From Lumbricus terrestris (Eukaryota; Annelida; Clitellata; Crassiclitellata; Lumbricidae): a stretch of DNA of 64,000 bases. The stretch covers positions 65,035,449 to 65,099,448 of the forward strand of contig OX457037.1 of NCBI GenBank assembly GCA_949752735.1. Direction: 5' to 3'. Made by a program: the position numbers and the translations under genes. Below, piece after piece: positions 1 through 9,054 of this stretch (positions within the stretch are counted from its first letter, which is position 1; each line of letters begins with the position of its first letter). Under the pieces are notes generated by a model. That model did no database searches and was not told the DNA's origin. It saw only the letters and a program-made list of their open reading frames with translations.

Positions 1-1605
1 GTTTGGTATTAGAATAATTATATTTACTTACCTGCGTACGAAAGCTACAAATCAGGTCACGCTATTTATAACTCGCTTTCCTATTGGGTCGTCGAAGTCT
101 TGGACCCGTATCAATGTATGTTCTACGAATTCGCAATAGAAGCCGGATTGATGAAATAACGCTTAGGTAATGGAAGCTGGAGGAGAGCATCTTTATTTCT
201 GAAGTAAAAGCTGGACTGAAGAAAATAACGAGCGAGAAATAGAAGATATTTTTAGATCTGAACTAGAAGCTGGATGCATGTTCAAATACATGAATGAAAA
301 TCACCAATCCAGCTTCCATTTGAGCTAGAAAACCATTTAATTTTTTCATGAATCCAGCTTCTATTTCATCAATACGATTCGTCTGTAGACCAGTTGTCGT
401 TAGACGAAATGTCAGGGGACCACTTGTCGTTAGACGAGTTGTCTGCAGACCAATAATTATTGTCGTGGAACCCTCAAACCCAAGGCAGCGCACGCTATTG
501 CACTTCGTCTGGCCGTCGAGTGTCGATTAAGCCTACAATGAACATTTGCAGTGCGTTTTGTTTATTTCGCGTTACTTGAATAATTATTAGAATGAATAAT
601 TACTCAAATTCGAATCCCGCTCCGTTCGTATCAATTTAATCAAAAATTTACGTCTCTGAAATATAATAATATTACTAAACCAATTGCATTTCATAAGGCT
701 GTATGTGAATACTACCTTGTGAAATACAATTATTGGTTTGGTATTAGAATAATTATATTTACTTACCTGCGTACGAAAGCTACAAATCAGGTCACGCTAT
801 TTATAACTCGCTTTCCTATTGGGTCGTCGAAGTCTTGGACCCGTATCAATGTATGTTCTACGAATTCGCAATAGAAGCCGGATTGATGAAATAACGCTTA
901 GGTAATGGAAGCTGGAGGAGAGCATCTTTATTTCTGAAGTAAAAGCTGGACTGAAGAAAATAACGAGCGAGAAATAGAAGATATTTTTAGATCTGAACTA
1001 GAAGCTGGATGCATGTTCAAATACATGAATGAAAATCACCAATCCAGCTTCCATTTGAGCTAGAAAACCATTTAATTTTTTCATGAATCCAGCTTCTATT
1101 TCATCAATACGATTCGTCTGTAGACCAGTTGTCGTTAGACGAAATGTCAGGGGACCACTTGTCGTTAGACGAGTTGTCTGCAGACCAATAATTATTGTCG
1201 TGGAACCCTCAGACCCAAGGCAGCGCACGCTATTGCACTTCGTCTGGCCGTCGAGTGTCGATTAAGCCTACAATGAACATTTGCAGTGCGTTTTGTTTAT
1301 TTCGCGTTACTTGAATAATTATTAGAATGAATAATTACTCAAATTCGAATCCCGCTCCGTTCGTATCAATTTAATCAAAAATTTACGTCTCTGAAATATA
1401 ATAATATTACTAAACCAATTGCATTTCATAAGGCTGTATGTGAATACTACCTTGTGAAATACAATTATTGGTTTGGTATTAGAATAATTATATTTACTTA
1501 CCTGCGTACGAAAGCTACAAATCAGGTCACGCTATTTATAACTCGCTTTCCTATTGGGTCGTCGAAGTCTTGGACCCGTATCAATGTATGTTCTACGAAT
1601 TCGCA
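1..1605. repeat. 735-bp tandem repeat, about 2.2 copies, running off the window edge
   Basis: Two full units (1-735 and 736-1470) and the first 135 bases of a third (1471-1605) follow head to tail. The copies are almost identical: the open frames at 263-493 and 998-1228 differ by one residue, from a single A/G change near 467/1202. The third copy breaks off after the shared gaattcgca and passes into a different minisatellite. Each unit holds GAAGCTGGA-type motifs, a run of TCGTTAGACGA near 395-445, and an imperfect hairpin near 676-741 that ends each unit. Copy 1 starts exactly at the window edge, so the array may extend upstream. The paired open frames on both strands are by-products of this repeat and I do not call them genes. 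Confidence 0.9.
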
Positions 1606-1910
1606 GGTGGACTGGGGCTTGGGGTGCAGAAATAGAAGCTGGAGTGGCGAAAACGCTTGAGAAAAATGAAAGCTGGATAAAGGCATTATATAGCTGAAAT
1701 GGAAGCTGGATAAAGGCAATTATATAGCTGAAATGGAAGCTGGATTAATTAAAAAAAAGCATGAGAAATGGAAGCTGGATAAAGCATTTATATCGCTTAA
1801 ATGAAAGCTGGATAAAGGCATTTATATAGCGGAAATGGAAGCTGGTTGATTAAAAAAGGCATGAGAAATGGAAGCTGGATAAAGGTATCTTAAGGCTGAA
1901 ATGGAACTAA
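1606..1910. repeat. GAAGCTGGATAAAGG minisatellite
   Basis: About eight degenerate copies of a roughly 33-bp unit, read as gaaatggaagctggat followed by an AT-rich spacer, lie directly against the broken third copy of the 735-bp unit. The same motif recurs inside that unit, inside the inverted-repeat element at 2523-3097 and inside the element at 30492-30966. Confidence 0.8.
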
Positions 1911-2159
1911 AATTTCAGGGGTATTGCGCTACAAAAGTTCATAAACACGTGAGTGCCCGTGACGTCATTGGAATGTGTGTACATATGGCGGAGGCGAGTG
2001 TTAAAGACCAAAAATCAATGGTATTTTGTAGATTTTCAAATATTTATATAAAAACACAGGAACGTTCTAGAACATTGGGAATAGGCGCGTTTGAATACTT
2101 ACTTTGCGGTCTATAAGCTGGTATTAAAATTTTAATTTTCGGAGCAAGTGAGTTAATCC

Positions 2160-2420
2160 GGCCAAATGCCAATTGGCATAGCTATAGTATCGGGGACCCA
2201 CGTTGCGTTCACGGTCAGGTATAGGCGTCGTGATGGTCGGTTCAGTTCAGGTTAGGCGTCATGACGGTCGGTTAGGATCAGGTTAATTAGATCGACGTCG
2301 TGGTCTGATCAGGCGTTGTGAGAGGGTCGGTTCGGCAGTGTTTAATCTAGTCCCTCTGCTTTTGGAGAGATTCGGGTTTTGGGCGGACGGCAATCGGCCG
2401 CTGAGCCACCGACGACGTAC
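2160..2420. repeat. Short GGTCGGTT/GGCGTCGTGA repeats and a stray hAT-type end
   Basis: Irregular repeats of the type aggcgtcgtgatggtcggtt fill 2215-2330. At 2337 the sequence cagtgtttaatctagtccc matches the terminal repeat of the element at 49683-51042, so this is probably a decayed end of the same family. The following ttttgggcggacgg resembles the inside of the element at 59795-60244. No gene is seen here. Confidence 0.5.
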
Positions 2421-2522
2421 ACCATATGCATGACTTAATTCTGATTGGCCATTTTTTCTGACGACGTTTTCAATCCAGTCTCAGCAGGTACACATGACTT
2501 TTTGGATTGATCCTTTGACTTG

Positions 2523-3097
2523 AGGCAAAACTCCGAACGGCGGTCCCAAATTAAAATTGCTGTTTTTTCGTGCTATTTTGTGTGCAGGCCCGCATTAATG
2601 TGGATGCTAAGGGTGCTGCAACACCCGGGCCCACAGTTTTACTTTTGAGGGTGTCACAACTGGTCTACACACAACTGGTCCAGCGCTTGAGAAATGGAAG
2701 CTGGATGAAAGTTTGTACAGGTGAAATGGAGGTGGGATTGCTGGAAAAAAAATTGGAGAAATGGAATCTGGATGAAGGTTCTTTTACAGCAGGAATAGAA
2801 GCTGTATTGACGAAAATAACACATGAGAAATAAAAGCTGGATGAAGGTATTTTTAGATCTGAACATTCGCACACAGACTATTGAGGCATTTTGGATGCAT
2901 GACAAGCGCAAGTTGTGTTACCAAAGTGGAACAAGTCGTGCATGGTCTTTTCTCAAGTTACTTGTCTGCTTTCCAGTGGCGCTTTAGCCACAAGTCGGAT
3001 GTTTTCGGAAAGTACCTCAAGTTGTTGTGTGACAATTACAACATTTGACGATATAGACTATGTATTTTAATTTGGGACTGCCGTTCGGAGTTTTGCC
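2523..3097. mobile_element. Non-autonomous inverted-repeat DNA element with internal GAAGCTGGA repeats
   Basis: The left end (2524-2557, ggcaaaactccgaacggc...) and right end (3063-3097) are inverted copies of about 34 bp with few mismatches. The hexamer gacttg flanks both ends (2517-2522 and 3098-3103), consistent with a target-site duplication. The interior holds several gaaatggaagctggat-like units between 2690 and 2850. There is no transposase frame, so it would depend on a partner element. Superfamily not assigned. Confidence 0.7.
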
Positions 3098-3322
3098 GAC
3101 TTGTGCACCAATCACTTGAAACTTTGAAAGTCACAGAGTTTATACTGATTACCGTTATTTTGTATTTGGTTGATGGCGGGTTGATGCTTTGTTAATAAGC
3201 AAATACTATTACTACCTTTTTTTGTATTTTTCTTAATTTGTTAGTGCCGTTTCAGTGCTTCTCTATTTGCATGTTTCTAGCTCAATTTAATTCAAGTTGT
3301 TTTTTTTTCTACTTAAATCCAG

Positions 3323-3397
3323 GAAAAAAGCACAAGGAATCAGTAGGTCCAGAGTACAAGTCTGGTGTCTACATATTTCCTAATGGTGACAAATATG
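3323..3397 (+). CDS. MORN2: MORN2 internal exon (start of first visible MORN motif)
   Basis: The acceptor ctacttaaatccag ends at 3322. The exon encodes a lysine-rich lead-in followed by [15 protein letters not shown]. It ends in phase 1 at a GC donor, and the split codon becomes GAA (Glu) when joined to 4398. Without this splice the frame meets a stop at 3418-3420. Confidence 0.75.
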
Positions 3398-5707
3398 GCA
3401 AGTATTTGAATGGGAAATAGCTTAAGCTTTGATCAGCAGTAGAATATCTTTACAACTTTTATTTTTAACAGGTCATTTATGTAGCACCTTTTTTCAGTAT
3501 TGCAAATGAAGGTTAGCAGAAGTGTAGCCAGGAAACAATTTTGGGGTTTTAGTTTTTGGGATTGGTTGTATGCTTCTGCATTTTTAGTTCTTAATAGAAA
3601 TAATACATTTATTTAGCGAGAAATTTGAATCTCAAACTATACCCATGACGACGGTTAGCACCAATTAATGCTAAAATAAATTGGAATATTCTTTCATATG
3701 AAGGTTGCTGCACAAAATTGATATTATTATTATTATTATCATAGTCTTGAGTCATGACTTTTCGGTGTCATCATAATCATGGCCATAATTATTATTAATT
3801 AGTATGATCATCATCATCATCATTATTAGATTTTTATTTCTATTGCCCCACACAAGTGATTGAACAGTAATGATAAACACTGTGCAAGAACAGGAGGTTT
3901 GTTAGGGTCTTTGTTAGGGTTGCATGGTTTTCTTTTTCTTTTTCCCAATTCATTACTGCCTGGATCATAGTCTGATACCCCAGTTATTTTTCTACAATTC
4001 TGATACTGGCCAATGACCATATATATATCTGCGGTTTAAAATGAGAGATGACTTGAATAATACTGGTATTGAAATTAAACAAATGAGAGAAAATCAGACT
4101 GCCACACAAACATACACAGACTGCAGGGTGTACTGTAGAACAGTGTAGATTGTAGAACCAAAAGACAAAGATTCTTTTGTGAATTGACAGAACTTTAAAC
4201 AGTGAACAGGTTTTTTATTTGTATTAATCTTTATGTGATAAATGTTAACTAATTACATGTTTCTAATTATTAACTATAATAATGCGGCCAACCCTCGCGG
4301 CGAGGACGGCTGAAGACAAGACAAATTATTACCATTTCCTTTGCATTTATTTTCATGTGGTATAATTTGTTGTAAGCTGAAATCATTATTTTTGCAGAAG
4401 GTGAGTACCTCCAGTTGGCTGACGGAGTACTGGAGCGCAACGGAATAGGAACTCACACATCGAGCGATGGAACGACGTACCAGGGACAGTGGAAGGATGA
4501 TAAAATGCACGGTGTTGGGAGGATTCAGTTTCCAGGTGGAACTTCATACGAAGGAAACTTCAAGGAAAACAAATTCCATGGAACTGGACATTATGCTTGG
4601 CCGAACGGATCTGTCTTTGATGGCAGTTTTGTTGACAACAAGTTAGTTTATTAGTCTTTTGAAGATGTATTCAAGTGATGTGTGCTTAGCATTGATGCAA
4701 TTACTTGCAATAATCATTGCAATGATTCCAACTCTTATGTACTAATACATTTCGTTCACTCATTCATTCATTTAAGAGATTTGTATAGCACACGTTTGAG
4801 ACGATCTACTCAGAAGTGCTATTGACTCAACCCCAGCTAACATATTACAAGTCTTGAGAGTAGAGTAGGCCTACTTAGAACGTGGTTGAAATGCATTAGG
4901 CATAATATTATTTCCACAGGAAGCCCATTTCAGATTGCAGGGCCACTCTTTAAGTACTGGTAATTAAACCATGTTATTTTGTAGTTGGTGACTATCATTG
5001 CTGTAATATGATACTTTGAACTACCCGTTACTCCTAATCTGAGCATCTAAATGTCAATGTTGCAGTAATTAAACATTTTTTGTTATGTATGTCACAAACT
5101 AAGTTAAATGCCATTGTAAATAATTAATGTTATTGTCGTGAGCATCTCTTTCCTTTGCTTTTGTTATTCAATTCCTTGGATGAATTGAAGTCACACACTC
5201 ACATCTCTTCAAGAACTCTCCCCCCGTCTCATCTGATCCGCCACCTTCCAATTCCGGACAAAACGACGCCCCCCCTTTAGTAGCTGCTCCACTCCTCAGA
5301 TCCTCTGGCAACCGAACTCGTTTCTTCTTTGGACTACTCTCTGGACATCCCTGCTCGCGAATAAGCTGGTAGCCAACGCTTTTCGTTCGAGTGGCACTGT
5401 AGAAGTTCGGAGATTACGATTTAGATGTGTATTCTTGCAGTGTCTTTTAATAGCAATGCACACATCGTGGATGATTATTAGGCATTGATTGTATTAAAAA
5501 AATTCTTAACTCTTTATGCTCTTTTTCTGCAGTTGTAGCTTTACCGTATTGGTGACTTTAAAATGTCTAAAGTGCAGACTGTCTGCTCTTATGATTTTGC
5601 ATAGGATGGAAGGCGAAGGTCTGTTTACTGACACAGAGGGACAAGTCTGGAGTGGAAATTTCTGGTACAAGGCAGCACCTGGACTACGATATAAGTTAAA
5701 TCTCTAA
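3323..5707 (+). CDS. MORN2: MORN repeat-containing protein 2, last three exons (partial gene model)
   Basis: Joined exons 3323-3397, 4398-4641 and 5605-5707 read in one frame and encode tandem MORN motifs: [55 protein letters not shown] and EGEG. They end in the LEWSGNF-like block typical of MORN2, here [14 protein letters not shown], then a stop. Intron phases agree (phase 1, then phase 2). Intron 1 uses a GC donor (G|GCAAGT at 3398). MORN2 is a small protein linked in other animals to membrane or cytoskeletal association, spermiogenesis and LC3-associated phagocytosis; MORN motifs form beta-hairpins. The first exon with the start codon is not visible: the acceptor at 3321-3322 is phase 1, and a transposon lies just upstream. 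Orthology rests on motif order and the C-terminal block. Confidence 0.85.
4398..4641 (+). CDS. MORN2: MORN2 central exon (three MORN motifs)
   Basis: The acceptor tatttttgcag ends at 4397. The exon carries the motifs around [16 protein letters not shown] and GSVFDGSF with the usual 22-24 residue spacing. The donor AA|GTTAGT is at 4642, phase 2. Confidence 0.9.
4745..4860 (-). repeat. LINE/SINE 3' tail remnant in MORN2 intron
   Basis: Reversed and decayed copy of the tail seen elsewhere in the window (gggagcgcctctgagtag ... ctatataaatg then ATGA repeats). Here it reads as a cattcattcattta run, then gtatagcac, then actcagaagtgct. Confidence 0.55.
5190..5425 (+). repeat. Dispersed repeat shared with 52670-52950
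   Basis: The stretch tctcatctgatccgccacc followed by ttccaattccgg is matched in reverse complement near 52855-52905 (gggaattggaaggtgg, atcagatgaga). The two copies extend over at least 100 bases with divergence. It lies in the last intron of MORN2. Element class not recognised. Confidence 0.55.
5605..5707 (+). CDS. MORN2: MORN2 terminal exon
   Basis: The acceptor attttgcatag ends at 5604. The phase-2 join gives [16 protein letters not shown], then [18 protein letters not shown] and a TAA stop at 5705-5707. This matches the conserved MORN2 C-terminus. A Met codon at 5606 opens the exon but is internal to the protein. Confidence 0.85.
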
Positions 5708-5746
5708 TGTAGCTAGCTTATTATGTTGATGACTTTAAAGACTCCG

Positions 5747-5752
5747 ATTAAA
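5747..5752 (+). terminator. Candidate MORN2 polyadenylation signal ATTAAA
   Basis: ATTAAA lies 40 bases after the MORN2 stop codon. It is the commonest variant of AATAAA. Position is the only support. Confidence 0.4.
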
Positions 5753-5759
5753 ATGCATT

Positions 5760-7050
5760 TAAGCTGGATTTGTTGGAATCCCAACAGTTTTTATATGCTT
5801 CTTTTGTTTTAGTTGTGTCCTTTCCAGACATGGTAGCCTGCAGATATTTCTGCATGAGGGCAAAACACAATGGTCATGGCTAAATTTTCTAACACGATCT
5901 TGAAAAATGCAAAGCAGGAAATTAAGAACATGGGTATTTTTTTCATAGAGGTTTCTACATGTAAATTTCTCTATCACTTTCTGTATCATTCGTATCATTA
6001 GTGCAAAATGTTTTTAAATACCAAAGAGTAGTCAAAATATAGTTGCCAATTTTCCAGGGGGCGGGGCTCACCCCTCATCTCTAAGTGCAGGCACCCTGTT
6101 TCCAGACAGAACAAATTCCAGCTTTGTATTGCTTCTTTAATCAACAGCTATTATGTTTCGTGCATTTAGTTATTGATTGCGTAAAAAATGCGCAAGTCTT
6201 TAGGGAAATACTTTTTCATCCCCCAAAATTAATGGTCTTCGAATTTCTTGTGCTACTACTGATAACAATGAATCATACGCGGACGACTTCAGCCGTGTCC
6301 ACAAACAATTGAATATTATCATTGTCATCATTCTTCCATGTTAGAGTCTGTCTAATTGAAAGTTAAGTGTCACAGGAAATGGCCAGCATGCATTCCTTAT
6401 TCATAAGCATGGGACTCACAGTGTTTCAAGTATATTTCTTGAATAGTTGCTATATAAATAATCTTTAGTCATAACTACAGTTAATATTATGGTTAAAATA
6501 ACATAGGATACACATACTTCTGTAAGCTTTGCTACCTTTGATGACAAGTTTGTCATGGACACTTCTGTGCGAATTCTGTGTTCCTTTCAGTCTTTACAAA
6601 AATTATTATTTTCATTTTCTAGTTTTTGTCCGGTCTTATTCATTCATTAGTAGTTAGTCTTGCTATCTTTGAGTCAATGAAGTAAAATCAATTGTGTTTT
6701 TAGACTTACGTATCACATACTGTTATTCTGTTAAAGGTGCTTTGTTACAGCTATTCTGAAAAAAAGGTGTTGGTTTGGTGACAATTTTAAAAAATAAAAC
6801 AAAAATTTATGTATTCATGGGGAGGTCTATTAGTAATAGCATTAATAATTAAAAATGCATTATTTTAAATGTCCTCTAAAAAAAGTTATTATACTGATGG
6901 CTCTACATAGAGTATCTGTGAGCATGGTCTCTCATTGGAAATACAAAATTACACATGTTACCTAGGGTTGACTCATCAGTGTTTTACAGGTTCCTTAATA
7001 CCTTTTTTGTATCACCTTGGTTGGACTTGGAGTGCCTCTGAGTGGGGATT
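5760..7050. other. Gene-free AT-rich stretch
   Basis: About 1.3 kb between the MORN2 3' end and the TIR element at 7060. Open frames here are short, lack codon bias and show no known motif. I see no RNA gene or repeat that I can name. Confidence 0.6.
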
Positions 7051-7059
7051 TTGAAGGGG

Positions 7060-7378
7060 CATGGGCGGAGACCTAGGGGGGACGGTCCCCCCCAATGAAA
7101 GTGTTGGGGGGGGACGGCCCATGCATTTGTCCCCCCCAATGTTTGAGCGTCAAGACTTTTTTGGGCGGCGAAAATTGACAATTTCGTCCAGATTTTTGCC
7201 GGACTAAAATAGAAAATTTTCGTCGAGATTTTGGCCGGACTAAAAAAAAAAAGGTCATCAACTTTTTTGGCGGCGAAAATAACTTTTTTTTCCGAGATTT
7301 CGCCGGTCGTCAGAAATTTTTCTGAAAATCTCGCGTCTTTCCGTCCCCCCCAATTCTTGGCCCAGGTCTCCGCCTATG
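7060..7378. mobile_element. TIR element, CATGGGCGGAGACC family, copy 1
   Basis: It begins catgggcggagacctagg and ends with the inverted form ccaggtctccgcctatg. Perfect 8-bp direct repeats tgaagggg flank it (7052-7059 and 7379-7386). The interior holds about three short repeats built on ggcggcgaaaat and gagattttggccgga. It is non-coding. An 8-bp duplication fits the hAT superfamily. Sister copies are at 26620-27347 and 59795-60244. Confidence 0.85.
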
Positions 7379-7554
7379 TGAAGGGGTATTATATAAATTC
7401 TTCAAATGAATGCATAAACAGCAGTAATCTATTTATACACATAGAGGCTACACGATTTATACATTTACCGCATCTCTGCCAGAATGCAAACATGGAACCA
7501 ATATACAACACATATTCCCATACGGGACATTTATAGAGTTCCCATTGGGTCTCG

Positions 7555-7560
7555 TTTATT
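7555..7560 (-). terminator. Candidate polyadenylation signal of the TRIM gene
   Basis: AATAAA on the minus strand about 215 bases beyond the TRIM stop codon. A second AATAAA overlaps the stop codon itself (7774-7779). Either is only a positional guess. Confidence 0.3.
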
Positions 7561-7774
7561 GCTTATGCAAGTGGTGGCAGAAATTTGGTAGAGATTACAA
7601 GAGTTGGAGCCATTTGTTGCTTTATGATATAAATTGTAAAACTTAATATTTACTAGAAAAATATAATTTTTTAGTTTATCTGCTAACTTGAGTATACTAG
7701 ACCTAAGGTTGCCTAAAATGCTGCAATCACTTGCGGAATGTTCAGAGTCGATCTTGTCTCAAATATTTCCTTGT

Positions 7775-9054
7775 TTATTTAAGCCGAAAAAACACTGCAC
7801 TTCCTCCGATTCGTTTACTCGTCTTCCGTGCGTTAGTCGCCACAAACAGTCGACCGGTTGATTCGTCCAGTTGTACTTTACGCAGATGTCGGAAACCCTG
7901 TTTTCTAGAAATCAATTCTCTTCTGAACTCGAGATCAGGACTCAATAGCAGCACGCGGCTGTTTTTATGGTCAGCAACAATAATTTGCCCTTCTCTGTCA
8001 ATCGTCAAACAGTTGGGACCCTTCAGTTGGCCAGCATCACCAAATGACTTTACAACATTTCCATTGTTGTCTACAATGCAAACTTGATCTTCGTTCTTTT
8101 TCGTGTTGGACTCTTTGTGTTCATGATCTGTGCTTTCGCTTGATTCATCGTCTGTGTCTTCATCCGTATCGCTGCCAATTTTGCCTTTGTCTTCTTCTTC
8201 CTCTTCTTCACTGCTTGTACTTTCTTCTGAACCTGTATCATCTTCCTCACTGCTTGTACTTGTGGTTTCATTTTCCACATCCTCATCATCTTGTTTCTCT
8301 TCCTCGTCCTCCTTTACTTTCTCCCCGTCCTCTTCGTCTTTATCCTCTTCATCTTTATCCTCCTCGTCCTCTTCTTCAGTCTCCTCTGCATCCTCCTCTA
8401 CTGTATCCCTTTTGTCGTTGTCCTCATCCTCCAGATTCCTTTCTTCATCATCACCGACTTCACTGTCTTCCTCAGAATCATCTTCACTTGTTGTACTCGA
8501 ATGTCTGATATCGTCATTACCCTCATAAAGATTAAAAGTGAAACTAACCACAAACTTATCATCAGCTAATTTTATGGCGTGACATGGATACCCTAAACCT
8601 GACGACAGTTTGATCTTGCGGATCTTCTGCCCATCCGGAGAGTATTCATTCAATCTGTTCTTCTTAAAGGCCGGTAGTAAGATGTTGGAATCTTCTGTGA
8701 TAGAAAGACGAATTCCCCAGTCTTCTCCTGGTGACCATTTGCTTATAAGCTTTCCCATTGAATCAACTCTCATAATTTCCATCGATTCAAGGTGACGTTT
8801 TGCATCCAAAATGTACAGACACTTGTTGTGGTTACAAGATGCTATGTCAATTGGATCATAGAGTTCCTTAAGTCTGCGGTGGCATTGAAAAATAAAGCTT
8901 GTCGAATCATAAACTTCAATTTCTGAGCTTACTGCATGAACAATAAAGATGTGTTTATCCAGAAGAGCGAATCCTCGGACTGCTGTGGTATCCTCTGTGA
9001 GCCCAGTGATGACTGTCTTAAATAGGATGGGATTTACTTCTTGATTGGCGTCTT
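7775..9054 (-). CDS. TRIM terminal exon: NHL-like propeller with acidic insert
   Basis: The exon opens after ttgttttgtag (9055-9056 is AG on the minus strand). The open frame continues upstream of 8809, so the true exon includes 8810-9054, which encodes IEVYDSTSF, DPIDIASCNHNKCLYI and other blade motifs. Blade signatures include YSPDGQKIRKI, GPNCLTIDREG and NSRVLLLSPDLEF. The tail is ESTGRLFV...VFFRLK and stop TAA at 7775. The highly acidic segment lies between FVVSF and VCIVDNNGNVV. Confidence 0.88.

Noticed and set aside
263..1265. Paired open frames on both strands, 60-76 residues, repeated at 735-bp distance
   Set aside because: They are created by the tandem repeat itself, overlap antisense and show no domain or splice support.
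8044..8569. Plus-strand frames rich in Ser, Leu, Pro or His opposite the TRIM gene
   Set aside because: Mirror frames of the GAA/GAT-rich acidic insert; low-complexity shadows.
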